64,000 nucleotides of DNA from Haloarcula sebkhae (GCF_014647415.1 NZ_BMPD01000005.1:62001-126000), one strand, 5' to 3'. Numbered from the stretch's first letter, positions 25,243 through 35,297 are shown. Notes: a model not told the origin generated them from the sequence alone. Translations and numbers: made by a program.

Positions 25243-26088
25243 ATGACGACCAGCGTACTCGTGCCGTCTTCCCTCGCACGGGAAGCCGAAGACAGACGCG
25301 AGGCAACTCGCAAGCTCGGTTACGTGGCCCGCGCGGCCGCGGTCTACCGGGTTGATCGGCTGACAGTGTACCCCGACCCTGACGGGGCGGGCAAATGGGA
25401 AGACGGGTTCGTCGAAACCGTGCTGCGGTACGCCGCGACGCCCCCGCACCTCCGAAAAGAGATGTGGGGTAAGCGGGACGAACTGGAGTACGTCGGCGTC
25501 CTGCCGCCGCTCCGCGTGCGTTCACAGACCGGCTCCGGATCTGAGGGTTCGGGGTCGTTAAGACAGGGAATCGTGACCGAGGTCGGAGCTGATGGGCGCG
25601 TCCGGGTCAATTGCGGCATGCAACACCCGATCTCCCTTCCCGTCCCAGCGGATATGGACGTGGAACAGGGGGAGCGCGTGACCGTCAGGGTCTCTTCGCG
25701 ACGGCCGGTCCGGGCGAAACTCGTCGACGCCCCTACAACGGGATTCGACGTTGTCGCCGCGGACCTCGATGCGGCACTCTCGCGCGACGATGCCGGGCTC
25801 ACTATCGCGTCCTCGCGATACGGCGAGCCGGTAACGTCGACCCGTCTCGGCCAGCTGGCCGAGCGGCGCGACGCCGAGGGCGGCATGACAGTCGCCTTCG
25901 GGGCACCCGAGCGCGGGTTACCGTCGATACTCGACGTTGCCCCGGACGCCGTCGGGGGAGACCAGACGAGCGACGAACCAGAAGGGTTCGACCTCTGGCT
26001 GAATACGGTTCCGAACCAGGGCAGTGAGGTCGTGCGAACGGAAGAAGCTCTGTTCGCCTCCCTCACCTGTCTAACCCTCACGGAGTAA
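25243..26088 (+). CDS. SPOUT-family RNA methylase, first gene of ribosomal operon
   Basis: 281 residues. It opens MTTSVLVPSSLAREAEDRRE, followed by KLGYVARAAAVYRVDRLTVY, the trefoil-knot methylase pattern of the DUF171/putative RNA-uridine methyltransferase family. An OB-like insertion lies around 110-170 (GIVTEVGADGRVRVNCGMQH), and the SAM-binding knot end reads MTVAFGAPERGLPSILDV and LWLNTVPNQGSEVVRTEEAL. It sits 4 bases before L3, so it is co-transcribed with the ribosomal proteins; this linkage is known in archaea. Probably modifies rRNA during ribosome assembly; the target base is not shown by sequence. Confidence 0.88.
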   Translation: MTTSVLVPSSLAREAEDRREATRKLGYVARAAAVYRVDRLTVYPDPDGAGKWEDGFVETVLRYAATPPHLRKEMWGKRDELEYVGVLPPLRVRSQTGSGSEGSGSLRQGIVTEVGADGRVRVNCGMQHPISLPVPADMDVEQGERVTVRVSSRRPVRAKLVDAPTTGFDVVAADLDAALSRDDAGLTIASSRYGEPVTSTRLGQLAERRDAEGGMTVAFGAPERGLPSILDVAPDAVGGDQTSDEPEGFDLWLNTVPNQGSEVVRTEEALFASLTCLTLTE

Positions 26089-26092
26089 ACGA

Positions 26093-27109
26093 ATGCCACA
26101 ACCAAGCAGACCACGCAAAGGCTCAATGGGCTTTGGCCCGCGCAAGCGCTCGACGAGCGAGACACCTCGCTTCAACAGCTGGCCGTCTGACGACGGACAG
26201 CCGGGCGTCCAGGGGTTCGCCGGCTACAAGGCAGGCATGACACACGTCGTGCTCGTCAACGACGAACCCAACTCCCCCCGCGAGGGGATGGAGGAGACTG
26301 TCCCGGTGACAGTCATCGAGACGCCGCCGATGCGCGCCGTCGCCCTGCGAGCGTACGAAGACACGCCGTACGGTCAGCGTCCGCTGACGGAAGTCTGGAC
26401 CGACGAGTTCCACTCGGAACTCGACCGGACCCTGGACGTTCCGGAGGACCACGACCCGGACGCTGCTGAGGAACAGATACGCGACGCTCACGAGGCCGGT
26501 GACCTCGGGGACCTGCGACTCATTACGCACACCGTCCCCGACGCCGTCCCGAGCGTCCCGAAGAAAAAGCCCGACGTGATGGAGACTCGCGTCGGCGGTG
26601 GGTCCGTTTCGGACCGCCTCGACCACGCCCTCGACATCGTCGAGGACGGTGGCGAACACGCGATGAACGACATCTTCCGCGCCGGCGAGTACGCCGACGT
26701 GGCCGGTGTCACGAAAGGCAAAGGGACGCAGGGTCCCGTCAAGCGGTGGGGCGTCCAGAAGCGGAAAGGCAAGCACGCCCGTCAGGGCTGGCGCCGACGG
26801 ATCGGCAACCTCGGTCCGTGGAACCCGTCCCGCGTGCGCTCGACGGTCCCCCAGCAGGGGCAGACCGGCTACCACCAGCGCACCGAGCTCAACAAGCGCC
26901 TCATCGACATCGGCGAGGGCGACGAACCCACCGTCGATGGCGGCTTCGTCAACTACGGCGAGGTCGATGGGCCGTACACGCTCGTGAAGGGCTCCGTGCC
27001 CGGTCCGGACAAGCGCCTGGTGCGCTTCCGGCCCGCGGTGCGTCCGAACGACCAGCCGCGCCTCGACCCCGAGGTGCGCTACGTCTCCAACGAATCGAAC
27101 CAGGGATAA
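26093..27109 (+). CDS. rpl3: Ribosomal protein L3 (uL3)
   Basis: 338 residues, the length of Haloarcula L3. It begins MPQPSRPRKGSMGFGPRKRS with FAGYKAGMTHVV typical of uL3, and contains the core GVTKGKGTQGPVKRWGVQKR and WRRRIGNLGPWNPSRVRSTV that reach the peptidyl-transferase region. It differs from the H. marismortui structure sequence I remember only in small details such as Met for Leu at residue 11. Binds 23S rRNA early in assembly. Starts 4 bases after the SPOUT methylase gene. Confidence 0.98.
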   Translation: MPQPSRPRKGSMGFGPRKRSTSETPRFNSWPSDDGQPGVQGFAGYKAGMTHVVLVNDEPNSPREGMEETVPVTVIETPPMRAVALRAYEDTPYGQRPLTEVWTDEFHSELDRTLDVPEDHDPDAAEEQIRDAHEAGDLGDLRLITHTVPDAVPSVPKKKPDVMETRVGGGSVSDRLDHALDIVEDGGEHAMNDIFRAGEYADVAGVTKGKGTQGPVKRWGVQKRKGKHARQGWRRRIGNLGPWNPSRVRSTVPQQGQTGYHQRTELNKRLIDIGEGDEPTVDGGFVNYGEVDGPYTLVKGSVPGPDKRLVRFRPAVRPNDQPRLDPEVRYVSNESNQG

Positions 27110-27112
27110 CCT

Positions 27113-27853
27113 ATGCAGGCAACAATCTACGACCTGGACGGCAACACAGACGGCGAGGTCGACCTGCCGGACGTCTTCGAGACGCCGGTTCGGTCCGACC
27201 TCATCGGCAAAGCTGTACGTGCCGCACAGGCCAACCGAAAGCAGGACTACGGGTCCGACGAGTATGCCGGCCTCCGAACGCCGGCAGAGTCCTTCGGTAG
27301 CGGCCGCGGGCAGGCACACATCCCGAAGCAGGACGGTCGTGCCCGCCGCGTCCCGCAGGCGGTCAAAGGGCGAAGCGCCCACCCGCCGAAAACCGAGAAG
27401 GACCGCTCGCTCGACCTCAACGACAAGGAACGGCAGCTGGCCGTTCGCTCGGCGCTGGCTGCGACGGCCGACGCCGACCTCGTCGCCGACCGCGGCCACG
27501 AGTTCGACCGTGACGAAGTGCCCGTCGTCGTCTCCGACGACTTCGAGGACCTCGTCAAGACGCAGGAAGTCGTCTCGCTGCTGGAGGCGCTCGACGTCCA
27601 CGCGGACATCGACCGCGCCGACGAGACGAAGATCAAGGCTGGACAGGGTTCGGCCCGTGGACGGAAGTACCGTCGTCCCGCCTCGATTCTCTTCGTGACC
27701 AGCGACGAGCCGTCGACGGCCGCCCGCAACCTCGCGGGGGCCGACGTGGCAACCGCCAGCGAGGTCAACACTGAAGACCTCGCGCCTGGCGGTGCGCCCG
27801 GTCGACTCACCGTCTTCACGGAATCCGCACTCGCGGAGGTGGCCGAGCGATGA
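27113..27853 (+). CDS. rpl4: Ribosomal protein L4 (uL4, archaeal L4e type)
   Basis: 246 residues. It opens MQATIYDLDGNTDGEVDLPD and carries the long basic loop (SFGSGRGQAHIPKQDGRARR, then VPQAVKGRSAHPPK) that lines the exit tunnel, then a Rossmann-like C-terminal part with SVLTSLAVATSAP-like counterpart on its own strand (RNLAGADVATASEVNTEDLA). Binds 23S rRNA domain I. Its stop overlaps the L23 ATG by four bases, so the two are coupled. Confidence 0.97.
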   Translation: MQATIYDLDGNTDGEVDLPDVFETPVRSDLIGKAVRAAQANRKQDYGSDEYAGLRTPAESFGSGRGQAHIPKQDGRARRVPQAVKGRSAHPPKTEKDRSLDLNDKERQLAVRSALAATADADLVADRGHEFDRDEVPVVVSDDFEDLVKTQEVVSLLEALDVHADIDRADETKIKAGQGSARGRKYRRPASILFVTSDEPSTAARNLAGADVATASEVNTEDLAPGGAPGRLTVFTESALAEVAER

Positions 27854-28107
27854 GCTGGGATGTCATCAAACACCCACACGTCACAGAGAAGGCCATGAAC
27901 GACATGGACTTCCAGAACAAGCTCCAGTTCGCCGTCGATGACCGCGCCTCCAAGGGCGAGGTCGCCGACGCCGTCGAGGGGCAGTACGACGTGACAGTCG
28001 AACAGGTCAACACGCAGAACACGATGGACGGCGAAAAGAAGGCCGTCGTTCGCCTCTCTGAGGACGACGACGCCCAGGAAGTCGCCTCCAGAATTGGGGT
28101 GTTCTAA
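27850..28107 (+). CDS. rpl23: Ribosomal protein L23 (uL23)
   Basis: 85 residues. MSWDVIKHPHVTEKAMNDMD is the usual N-terminus, and the C-terminal half has VEGQYDVTVEQVNTQNTMDG. It sits at the tunnel exit and is the docking site for SRP54 and the Sec channel. ATG overlaps the L4 stop (ATGA). The length equals Haloarcula L23. Confidence 0.97.
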   Translation: MSWDVIKHPHVTEKAMNDMDFQNKLQFAVDDRASKGEVADAVEGQYDVTVEQVNTQNTMDGEKKAVVRLSEDDDAQEVASRIGVF

Positions 28108-28109
28108 CG

Positions 28110-28832
28110 ATGGGACGACGAATCCAAGGACAACGGCGCGGCCGCGGGACCTCCACGTTCCGTGCTCCGTCGCACCGTTACAAGGCTGATCTGGAGCACC
28201 GCAAGGTCGAGGACGGCGACGTTGTCGCCGGCACGGTCGTCGACATCGAGCACGACCCGGCCCGCTCGGCCCCGGTCGCCGCCGTCGAGTTCGAAGACGG
28301 CGACCGCCGACTCATCCTCGCGCCGGAAGGCGTCGGGGTGGGCGACGAGCTACAGGTCGGCGTCAGCGCCGAGATCGCACCCGGGAACACGCTCCCGCTG
28401 GCCGAGATCCCAGAGGGGGTCCCGGTGTGCAACGTCGAATCCAGCCCCGGTGACGGTGGGAAGTTCGCCCGCGCGTCGGGTGTCAACGCCCAGCTGCTCA
28501 CCCACGACCGCAACGTCGCGGTCGTCAAGCTCCCTTCCGGGGAGATGAAGCGGCTTGACCCGCAGTGTCGCGCCACCATCGGCGTCGTCGCCGGTGGCGG
28601 CCGAACTGACAAGCCGTTCGTGAAGGCTGGCAACAAGCATCACAAGATGAAAGCGCGAGGGACGAAGTGGCCAAACGTCCGTGGTGTGGCGATGAACGCC
28701 GTCGACCACCCGTTCGGTGGTGGCGGACGCCAGCACCCCGGCAAGCCCAAGTCCATCTCGCGGAACGCCCCGCCTGGCCGTAAGGTCGGGGACATCGCCT
28801 CGAAGCGAACAGGTCGAGGTGGCAACGAATGA
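28110..28832 (+). CDS. rpl2: Ribosomal protein L2 (uL2)
   Basis: 240 residues. It has the OB and SH3-like domains ([40 protein letters not shown]) and the highly conserved C-terminal segment [20 protein letters not shown], containing the His that approaches the peptidyl-transferase centre. Required for subunit joining and peptidyl transfer. Its stop overlaps the S19 start (ATGA). The gene begins two bases after the L23 stop. Confidence 0.98.
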   Translation: MGRRIQGQRRGRGTSTFRAPSHRYKADLEHRKVEDGDVVAGTVVDIEHDPARSAPVAAVEFEDGDRRLILAPEGVGVGDELQVGVSAEIAPGNTLPLAEIPEGVPVCNVESSPGDGGKFARASGVNAQLLTHDRNVAVVKLPSGEMKRLDPQCRATIGVVAGGGRTDKPFVKAGNKHHKMKARGTKWPNVRGVAMNAVDHPFGGGGRQHPGKPKSISRNAPPGRKVGDIASKRTGRGGNE

Positions 28833-29251
28833 GCTCAGAATACCAAATCGGCCACGAAGGAGAGTTCTCCTTCCGCGGCCACACGCTCGACGAGCTGCAG
28901 GAGATGGAGCTCGAGGAAGTCGCGGAACTGCTCCCCGCTCGACAGCGGCGAAGTATCGTACGCGGCCTGACCGAGGAGAAACACAAGCTCCTCGAAAAGG
29001 CCCGCAAGGCCGGCGAAGAGGAGACAGCCAACGACCCGATCCGGACACACCTGCGCGACATGCCGGTTGTCCCGGAGATGGTCGGGCTGACCTTCGCCGT
29101 CCACGACGGCCAGAACTTCGAGCGTGTCAAAGTCGAGCCCGAGATGCTCGGCCACTACCTCGGTGAGTTCCAGCTCACCCGGAGTAGTGTCGAACACGGT
29201 CAGGCCGGTATCGGAGCGACACGCTCCTCGAAGTTCGTACCGCTCAAATAA
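28829..29251 (+). CDS. rps19: Ribosomal protein S19 (uS19)
   Basis: 140 residues. An acidic N-terminal extension ([20 protein letters not shown]) precedes the uS19 core with [20 protein letters not shown] and [20 protein letters not shown], closing [20 protein letters not shown]. Binds 16S rRNA in the small-subunit head next to S13. The ATG overlaps the L2 stop. Confidence 0.97.
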   Translation: MSSEYQIGHEGEFSFRGHTLDELQEMELEEVAELLPARQRRSIVRGLTEEKHKLLEKARKAGEEETANDPIRTHLRDMPVVPEMVGLTFAVHDGQNFERVKVEPEMLGHYLGEFQLTRSSVEHGQAGIGATRSSKFVPLK

Positions 29252-29253
29252 TC

Positions 29254-29721
29254 ATGGGAATCAGTTACTCAGTCGAAGCCGACCCGGACACGACGGCCAA
29301 AGCGATGCTCCGGGAGCGGCAGATGAGCTTCAAGCACAGCAAGGCCATCGCCCGCGAGATCAAGGGCAAAACGGCCGGCGAGGCTGTCGACTACCTCGAG
29401 GCGGTTATCGAGGGCGACCAGCCCGTTCCGTTCAAACAACACAACTCGGGCGTCGGCCACAAACGCAAGGTCGACGGCTGGGACGCCGGGCGCTACCCGG
29501 AGAAGGCCAGCAAGGCCTTCCTCGACCTGCTCGAGAACGCGGTCGGCAACGCCGACCATCAGGGCTTCGACGGTGAGGCCATGACGATCAAGCACGTCGC
29601 CGCCCACAAGGTCGGCGAGCAGCAGGGTCGCAAGCCCCGCGCAATGGGGCGTGCCTCGGCGTGGAACAGTCCGCAGGTCGACGTCGAACTCATCCTCGAA
29701 GAGCCGGAGGTCGAAGACTAA
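29254..29721 (+). CDS. rpl22: Ribosomal protein L22 (uL22)
   Basis: 155 residues, equal to Haloarcula L22. MGISYSVEADPDTTAKAMLR opens the protein; the tunnel-hairpin loop and the C-terminal AWNSPQVDVELILEEPE are recognisable. It lines the polypeptide exit tunnel with L4. The last A of its TAA stop is the first base of the S3 ATG. Confidence 0.97.
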   Translation: MGISYSVEADPDTTAKAMLRERQMSFKHSKAIAREIKGKTAGEAVDYLEAVIEGDQPVPFKQHNSGVGHKRKVDGWDAGRYPEKASKAFLDLLENAVGNADHQGFDGEAMTIKHVAAHKVGEQQGRKPRAMGRASAWNSPQVDVELILEEPEVED

Positions 29722-30638
29722 TGGCCGACGAACAACAGTTCATCGAGGACGGGCTCCAGCGCACCCAGATCGACGAGTTCTTCGCAGAGGAACTTGGTCG
29801 AGCCGGCTACGGCGGCATGGACGTCGCCAAGACGCCGATGGGGACCCAGATCGTGCTCAAAGCCGAGAAGCCAGGGATGGTCATCGGCAAGGGCGGGAAG
29901 AACATCCGGAAGATCACGACGGAACTCGAGGACCGATTTAACCTCGACGACCCGCAAGTCGACGTGCAGGAAGTCGACGAGCCGGACCTCAACGCCCGCA
30001 TCGTCGCGGACCGCCTGGCCAACGCACTCGAGCGTGGCTGGTACTTCCGCAAAGCGGGCCACACCACCATCGACCGCATCATGGAGTCGGGCGCACTCGG
30101 CGCAGAGATCGTCCTCTCCGGAAAGGTCACGGGTGCACGCTCACGCGTGGAGAAGTTCAACCGCGGCTACGTCAAGCACAACGGCGAACCCGCGGAGGAG
30201 ATCGTCGACAGCGGCGTCGGCGTCGCCGTGATGAAGCTCGGTACCATTGGGGTCCGAGTCAAGATCATCCCGCCGGACGCGGAACTCCCCGACGACTTCG
30301 AGATCTACGAGGATGTCGACGTCGAGGACTACGTGGCCGACACCGACGGCGAGTCCGTCGAAGAACTCCTCGAAGGCGAGCCCGAAGACAGCGAGACGGC
30401 CGAAGAACTCGACGAAGACGTGGCCGCCGGGGCCGACGACGACTCCGAGACCGACGAGGAGTTCGTCGACGAGGAGATCGTCGAGGAAGACGTCGAAGTC
30501 CCGACTGACGACGATGTCGAGGACGTCGACGTCGACGAACTCGAAGACGCTGTCGACGAGGAACTCGACGAGGACGTCGAAGCGGAAGCAGAAGAGCTGA
30601 TGGACGAAATGGACGACGAGGAGGGTGACGACGAATGA
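29721..30638 (+). CDS. rps3: Ribosomal protein S3 (uS3) with long acidic tail
   Basis: 305 residues from ATG at 29721, which overlaps the L22 stop by one base; the frame back to 29661 is not used. The KH domain carries [20 protein letters not shown] (GxxG loop). A second conserved part ([20 protein letters not shown], then [17 protein letters not shown]) completes the fold. Residues about 200-305 are an almost purely acidic extension of Asp, Glu, Ser and Val, as in other haloarchaeal S3. S3 lies at the mRNA entry channel. Its stop overlaps the L29 start. Confidence 0.97.
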   Translation: MADEQQFIEDGLQRTQIDEFFAEELGRAGYGGMDVAKTPMGTQIVLKAEKPGMVIGKGGKNIRKITTELEDRFNLDDPQVDVQEVDEPDLNARIVADRLANALERGWYFRKAGHTTIDRIMESGALGAEIVLSGKVTGARSRVEKFNRGYVKHNGEPAEEIVDSGVGVAVMKLGTIGVRVKIIPPDAELPDDFEIYEDVDVEDYVADTDGESVEELLEGEPEDSETAEELDEDVAAGADDDSETDEEFVDEEIVEEDVEVPTDDDVEDVDVDELEDAVDEELDEDVEAEAEELMDEMDDEEGDDE

Positions 30639-30850
30639 CCGTCCTGCACGTCCAGGAAATTCGGGACATGACGCCCGCCGAGCGCGAGGCGGAACTCGAC
30701 GACCTGAAGACCGAACTACTGAACGCCCGGGCCGTCCAGGCCGCGGGTGGTGCGCCGGAGAACCCCGGTCGCATCAAGGAGCTGCGGAAGGCCATCGCCC
30801 GCATCAAGACGATTCAGGGCGAAGAAGGCGACCTGCAGGAGAACGAATAA
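30635..30850 (+). CDS. rpl29: Ribosomal protein L29 (uL29)
   Basis: 71 residues, the Haloarcula length. [20 protein letters not shown], then [20 protein letters not shown] form the two-helix hairpin of uL29. It lies beside L23 at the tunnel exit. ATG overlaps the S3 stop (ATGA) and its stop overlaps the next ATG (TAATG). Confidence 0.97.
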   Translation: MTVLHVQEIRDMTPAEREAELDDLKTELLNARAVQAAGGAPENPGRIKELRKAIARIKTIQGEEGDLQENE

Positions 30851-31134
30851 TGCCACTGACACCCGAGACGCTCCCACGACACGAACTCGTCGGCCTCGAC
30901 TGCGAGGTCGTCTCGGCGTCCAATCCGGACGTCGTCGGTATCAGCGGAACTGTCGTCATGGAGACGACACAGATGCTGACACTCGAGGGAGCCGACTGGG
31001 TGTGGCACGTGCCGAAGGACAGCGCGACGTTCGCGTTCGACCTGTCGACCGAGACGGTTCTCGTCGACGGCGACCGACTCGTCGCGCGTCCCGCTCGTCG
31101 CACAGAGAACACAGGAGATTCACTATGGCGCTAG
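30850..31134 (+). CDS. rnp1: RNase P protein component 1 (Rpp29/Pop4)
   Basis: 94 residues from ATG at 30850, which shares a base with the L29 stop. [20 protein letters not shown] and [20 protein letters not shown] form the Sm-like barrel of Rpp29. It is one of the protein subunits that support the catalytic RNA of RNase P in maturing tRNA 5' ends. Its position between L29 and S17 is the conserved archaeal arrangement. It overlaps the S17 start by 10 bases. Confidence 0.93.
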   Translation: MPLTPETLPRHELVGLDCEVVSASNPDVVGISGTVVMETTQMLTLEGADWVWHVPKDSATFAFDLSTETVLVDGDRLVARPARRTENTGDSLWR

Positions 31135-31463
31135 GACTGAACGTACAGGAACCGGAGGAAACCTGTGCCGATCAGAACTGCCCGTTCCACGGAGAGCTCT
31201 CCGTGCGCGGACAGACACTGAACGGCGAGGTAGCCTCCACTGACATGGAGAAGACCGTTGTCGTCGAGCGCGAGTACGACGTGAAGGTGCCGAAATACGA
31301 CCGCTTCATGAAGCGGCGGAGCCGCGTTCCGGCTCACGCACCGGATTGTCTCGACCTCGCGGTCGGTGACACGGTCACGATAGCAGAGTGTCGACCGCTC
31401 TCGAAAACGAAAAGCCACGTCGTCGTTGGCGTGGTCGCCGACGAACAGGACGGTGATGCCTGA
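31125..31463 (+). CDS. rps17: Ribosomal protein S17 (uS17)
   Basis: 112 residues from ATG at 31125. [20 protein letters not shown] with [18 protein letters not shown] is the archaeal S17 start, including a CxxxxC pair; the OB core [20 protein letters not shown] and [20 protein letters not shown] follow. Primary 16S rRNA binding protein. Upstream bases cover the 3' end of rnp1 and GGAG lies seven bases before the ATG, supporting this start. TGATG overlap with L14. Confidence 0.96.
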   Translation: MALGLNVQEPEETCADQNCPFHGELSVRGQTLNGEVASTDMEKTVVVEREYDVKVPKYDRFMKRRSRVPAHAPDCLDLAVGDTVTIAECRPLSKTKSHVVVGVVADEQDGDA

Positions 31464-31861
31464 TGGAAGCACTCGGTGCTGACGTCACGCAAGGCCTCGA
31501 GAAGGGCTCGCTCATCACGTGTGCGGACAACACGGGAGCGCGCGAACTCAAGGTCATTTCCGTCCACGGCTACTCGGGAACGAAGAACCGCCACCCCAAA
31601 GCTGGGCTGGGCGACAAGATCACGGTCTCGGTCACCAAGGGGACGCCCGAAATGCGTCGCCAGGTGCTCGAAGCCGTCGTCGTCCGCCAGCGAAAGCCGA
31701 TCCGTCGACCCGACGGCACCCGCGTCAAGTTCGAAGACAACGCGGCCGTCATCGTCGACGAGAACGAGGACCCGCGCGGGACTGAGCTGAAAGGTCCCAT
31801 CGCACGGGAAGTCGCACAGCGATTCGGCAGTGTGGCATCAGCAGCGACGATGATTGTATAG
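31463..31861 (+). CDS. rpl14: Ribosomal protein L14 (uL14)
   Basis: 132 residues. [40 protein letters not shown] and the [20 protein letters not shown] motif are diagnostic uL14. It forms the inter-subunit bridge and contacts L19e and initiation factor 6. Its ATG overlaps the S17 stop. Confidence 0.97.
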   Translation: MEALGADVTQGLEKGSLITCADNTGARELKVISVHGYSGTKNRHPKAGLGDKITVSVTKGTPEMRRQVLEAVVVRQRKPIRRPDGTRVKFEDNAAVIVDENEDPRGTELKGPIAREVAQRFGSVASAATMIV

Positions 31862-31865
31862 AACC

Positions 31866-32228
31866 ATGAGCAAGCAACCAGACAAACAACGCAAGAGTCA
31901 ACGACGTGCCCCGCTTCACGAGCGGCATAAGCAGGTCCGGGCAACGCTGTCTGCCGACCTCCGCGAGGAGTACGGCCAGCGCAACGTCCGCGTCAACGCC
32001 GGTGACACCGTCGAGGTGCTCCGTGGCGACTTCGCTGGCGAGGAAGGCGAAGTCATCAACGTAGACCTCGACAAGGCTGTCATCCACGTCGAAGACGTCA
32101 CGCTCGAGAAGACGGACGGCGAGGAAGTCCCGCGACCGCTGGACACCTCGAACGTCCGCGTGACGGACCTAGACCTCGAAGACGAGAAGCGCGAGGCGCG
32201 TCTCGAATCGGAGGATGATTCCGCATGA
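31866..32228 (+). CDS. rpl24: Ribosomal protein L24 (uL24)
   Basis: 120 residues from ATG at 31866 ([20 protein letters not shown]); the frame four residues longer begins with a non-conserved MYRT. The KOW motif [20 protein letters not shown] is clear. It is an early assembly protein near the tunnel exit. Stop overlaps the S4e start (ATGA). Confidence 0.97.
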   Translation: MSKQPDKQRKSQRRAPLHERHKQVRATLSADLREEYGQRNVRVNAGDTVEVLRGDFAGEEGEVINVDLDKAVIHVEDVTLEKTDGEEVPRPLDTSNVRVTDLDLEDEKREARLESEDDSA

Positions 32229-32929
32229 GTAACCACCAGAAGCGACTCTCGGTGCCGAACAGTTGGCCCGTAGAGCGCAAGACTGCGACGTTTACGGTGA
32301 AAGCCGGCGCCGGCCCGCACGGTGAGGATGGGGTTCCCCTGCTCATCGTCCTTCGGGACGTGCTCGGCTACGCCGACAACCGCAAAGAAGCCCGCTACGC
32401 CCTCAACGAGGACAACGTCCTCATCAACGGGAAGGCCATCTCCGACGAGGAACGCCCCGTCGGGATGTTCGACATCCTGGCCTTCACCGAGCGCGAGGAG
32501 TACTACCGCGTGTTCCCCGGCGAGGGTGGTCGGCTCGCGCTGACCGCAATCGACCCGGACGCGGCCCAGTCCAAGCTCGGCAAGATCGTCACCAAGACCC
32601 ACGTCTCCGGTGGCGATGTCCAGCTGGGCCTCCACGACGGTGAGACGCTCATCGTCGAGGACGACCAGACCTACGACGCTGGCGACTCCATCGTCGTCGG
32701 CAACGAGGACGGCGAAATCGTCGCCCACTTCGAGTACGAAGAGGGCGCGCTCGTCACTGCCGTCGACGGTGCCCACGCGGGCGAAGTCGGCGAAGTCGAG
32801 GAGATTCAGGTGACGCCGGGGTCGGCCCAGAACAACGTGATCGTCTCGCAGGACGAGGGCGAAGGCTTCGAGACAGTCGAAGAGTACGTCGTCGTCATCG
32901 ACGAGAACTTCACGGGTGATGACGAATGA
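32225..32929 (+). CDS. rps4e: Ribosomal protein S4e (eS4)
   Basis: 234 residues. [20 protein letters not shown] is the standard eS4 N-terminus. An S4 RNA-binding fold ([40 protein letters not shown]) and a C-terminal KOW region ([20 protein letters not shown]) follow. Small-subunit protein found in archaea and eukaryotes only. ATG overlaps the L24 stop and its stop overlaps the L5 start. Confidence 0.97.
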   Translation: MSNHQKRLSVPNSWPVERKTATFTVKAGAGPHGEDGVPLLIVLRDVLGYADNRKEARYALNEDNVLINGKAISDEERPVGMFDILAFTEREEYYRVFPGEGGRLALTAIDPDAAQSKLGKIVTKTHVSGGDVQLGLHDGETLIVEDDQTYDAGDSIVVGNEDGEIVAHFEYEEGALVTAVDGAHAGEVGEVEEIQVTPGSAQNNVIVSQDEGEGFETVEEYVVVIDENFTGDDE

Positions 32930-33459
32930 GCTCCGAGAGTGAGTCCGGCGGCGACTTCCACGAGATGCGCGAACCGCGCATCGAGAAGGTCGTCGTCCAC
33001 ATGGGTATCGGCCACGGTGGCCGCGACCTCGCCAACGCAGAGGACATTCTCGGGGAGATCACCGGGCAGACGCCAGTACGAACGAAGGCCAAGCGGACCG
33101 TCGGCGAGTTCGACATCCGCGAGGGCGACCCCATCGGTGCGAAGGTCACCCTCCGCGACGAGATGGCCGAAGAGTTCCTTCAGACGGCGCTGCCGCTCGC
33201 CGAACTGGCGACGAGTCAGTTCGACGACACCGGCAACTTCAGCTTCGGCGTTGAGGAACACACCGAGTTCCCGAGTCAGGAGTACGACCCGAGCATCGGA
33301 ATCTACGGGCTGGACGTGACGGTCAACCTCGTCCGTCCCGGCTACCGCGTCGCCAAGCGCGACAAGGCGTCGCGCTCGATTCCGACGAAGCATCGACTCA
33401 ACCCGGCGGACGCCGTCGCCTTCATCGAGTCGACCTACGACGTGGAGGTGAGCGAATGA
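32926..33459 (+). CDS. rpl5: Ribosomal protein L5 (uL5)
   Basis: 177 residues, the Haloarcula length. [40 protein letters not shown] and [20 protein letters not shown] are characteristic. It binds 5S rRNA with L18 in the central protuberance and touches P-site tRNA. Both ends overlap neighbours by four bases. Confidence 0.97.
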   Translation: MSSESESGGDFHEMREPRIEKVVVHMGIGHGGRDLANAEDILGEITGQTPVRTKAKRTVGEFDIREGDPIGAKVTLRDEMAEEFLQTALPLAELATSQFDDTGNFSFGVEEHTEFPSQEYDPSIGIYGLDVTVNLVRPGYRVAKRDKASRSIPTKHRLNPADAVAFIESTYDVEVSE

Positions 33460-33641
33460 GCGAAAGTGAAACCACAGACGAGCCTGATTCCGAGACGGCA
33501 TCCAGTGAGCGAACTGGCCAGCTCGAGTCCTGTCAGCGCTGCGGTCGCGAACAGGGACTCGTCGGCAAGTACGACATCTGGCTGTGCCGCCAGTGCTTCC
33601 GCGAGATTTCGCGGGGCATGGGCTTCAGGAAGTACAGCTAA
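33456..33641 (+). CDS. rps14: Ribosomal protein S14 (uS14, zinc type)
   Basis: 61 residues. After an acidic 20-residue extension comes [20 protein letters not shown] followed by [16 protein letters not shown]; four cysteines (CQRC, CRQC) form the zinc site of the archaeal/eukaryotic form. Located in the small-subunit head. ATG overlaps the L5 stop. Confidence 0.97.
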   Translation: MSESETTDEPDSETASSERTGQLESCQRCGREQGLVGKYDIWLCRQCFREISRGMGFRKYS

Positions 33642-33643
33642 CA

Positions 33644-34036
33644 ATGACAGGGAACGACCCATTTGCCAACGCACTGTCGGCGCTTAACAACGCCGAAAGC
33701 GTCGGGCACCTAGAGCAGACAGTATCGCCAGCTTCGAACGAGATCGGCAGCGTCCTCGAGGTCTTCTACGACCGCGGGTACATCGACGGATTCAGTTTCG
33801 TCGACGACGGCAAAGCCGGCGAGTTCGAAGTTGAACTGAAAGGAGCCATCAACGAGTGTGGCCCGGTCAAGCCCCGCTACTCTGCGGGCGCAGACGAGTT
33901 CGAGAAGTGGGAGAAGCGGTTCCTCCCCGCCCGTGACTACGGGACCCTCGTCGTGACGACCAGCCACGGCATCATGAGCCACTACGAGGCTCGTGAGCAG
34001 GGCGTTGGTGGCCAAGTCATCGCGTACGTATACTAA
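33644..34036 (+). CDS. rps8: Ribosomal protein S8 (uS8)
   Basis: 130 residues from ATG at 33644 (MTGNDPFANALSALNNAESV). The central EVFYDRGYIDGFSFVDDGKA and C-terminal TTSHGIMSHYEAREQGVGGQ are signature uS8. It is a primary binder of 16S rRNA and in other archaea a possible autoregulator. It starts two bases after the S14 stop. Confidence 0.97.
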   Translation: MTGNDPFANALSALNNAESVGHLEQTVSPASNEIGSVLEVFYDRGYIDGFSFVDDGKAGEFEVELKGAINECGPVKPRYSAGADEFEKWEKRFLPARDYGTLVVTTSHGIMSHYEAREQGVGGQVIAYVY

Positions 34037-34038
34037 CA

Positions 34039-34575
34039 ATGCCACGAGTAGAACTGGAGATTCCGGAGGACGTGGACGCCGAGCAGGACCATCTCGACAT
34101 CACTGTCGAGGGGGACAACGGCAGCGTCACGCGTCGGCTCTGGTACCCTGACATCGACGTGTCCGTCGACGGCGACACAGTCGTCATCGAATCCGATGAG
34201 GACAACGCCAAGACGATGTCGACGATCGGTACCTTCCAGAGCCACATCGAGAACATGTTCCACGGCGTGACCGAGGGCTGGGAGTACGGTATGGAGGTCT
34301 TTTACTCTCACTTCCCAATGCAGGTCGACGTCGAGGGTGACGAAGTCGTCATCGAGAACTTCCTGGGCGAGAAGGCCCCCCGCCGCACGACGATCCACGG
34401 CGACACGGACGTTGAAATCGACGGCGAGGAGCTGACCGTCAGCGGTCCCGACATCGAAGCCGTCGGCCAGACCGCTGCCGACATCGAGCAGCTCACGCGC
34501 ATCAACGACAAGGACGTGCGCGTGTTCCAGGACGGGGTGTACATCACCCGCAAACCGAACCGAGGTGACGCCTAA
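34039..34575 (+). CDS. rpl6: Ribosomal protein L6 (uL6)
   Basis: 178 residues. The two repeated uL6 domains are visible ([20 protein letters not shown] start; then [20 protein letters not shown] and GEKAPRRTT). It lies near the factor-binding site beside the sarcin-ricin loop. The stop shares a base with the L32e ATG (TAATG). Confidence 0.97.
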   Translation: MPRVELEIPEDVDAEQDHLDITVEGDNGSVTRRLWYPDIDVSVDGDTVVIESDEDNAKTMSTIGTFQSHIENMFHGVTEGWEYGMEVFYSHFPMQVDVEGDEVVIENFLGEKAPRRTTIHGDTDVEIDGEELTVSGPDIEAVGQTAADIEQLTRINDKDVRVFQDGVYITRKPNRGDA

Positions 34576-35297
34576 TGGCGGACAACGAAGAAGACGTGCC
34601 AGAGGAAGAGTACACCGAACTGACCGACATCAGCGGCGTCGGTCCGTCCAAGGCGGAGTCACTCCGCGAGGCCGGCTTCGAGTCGGTCGAGGACGTTCGC
34701 GGTGCCGATCAGTCCGCGCTCGCCGATGTCAGCGGCATCGGGAACGCGCTGGCGGCCCGAATCAAGGCCGACGTCGGCGGACTCGAAGTCGAGTCCGAGA
34801 CCGAAGCCGAAGTCGAAGAGGAAGGCGGCGAGGAAGCGCCCGACGAGGACGTGGAGACGGAACTCCAGGCCCGCGGGCTCACCGAGAAGACGCCGGACCT
34901 CTCCGATGAGGAAGCGCGGCTACTGACCCAGCGACACCGGGTCGGCAAGCCGCAGTTCAACCGCCAGGACCACCACAAGAAAAAGCGCGTCTCGACCTCG
35001 TGGCGCAAGCCCCGCGGCCAGCTCTCGAAGCAGCGCCGCGGCATCAAGGGCAAGGGCGACACGGTCCAGGCGGGCTTCCGCTCGCCGACTGCGGTGCGCG
35101 GCAAGCACCCATCCGGCTTCGAGGAGGTTCGCGTGCACAACGTGGACGATCTTGAAGGCGTCGACGGCGACACCGAAGCCGTGCGGATCGCCTCGAAGGT
35201 CGGCGCTCGCAAGCGCGAGCGAATCGAAGAGGAAGCCGAGGACGCGGGCATCCGCGTGCTCAACCCCACCTACGTCGAAGTCGAGGTGAGTGAGTGA
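34575..35297 (+). CDS. rpl32e: Ribosomal protein L32e (eL32) with N-terminal helix-hairpin-helix extension
   Basis: 240 residues. The N-terminal 100 residues contain helix-hairpin-helix sequences ([40 protein letters not shown]) and an acidic linker, a haloarchaeal addition. The conserved eL32 core starts near [20 protein letters not shown] and runs through [20 protein letters not shown]. Large-subunit protein shared with eukaryotes. Both ends overlap neighbours. Confidence 0.96.
   Translation: MADNEEDVPEEEYTELTDISGVGPSKAESLREAGFESVEDVRGADQSALADVSGIGNALAARIKADVGGLEVESETEAEVEEEGGEEAPDEDVETELQARGLTEKTPDLSDEEARLLTQRHRVGKPQFNRQDHHKKKRVSTSWRKPRGQLSKQRRGIKGKGDTVQAGFRSPTAVRGKHPSGFEEVRVHNVDDLEGVDGDTEAVRIASKVGARKRERIEEEAEDAGIRVLNPTYVEVEVSE

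Noticed and set aside
26123-27601. 492-residue minus-strand frame
   Set aside because: Antisense shadow of rpl3 and rpl4, common in GC-rich haloarchaeal genes.
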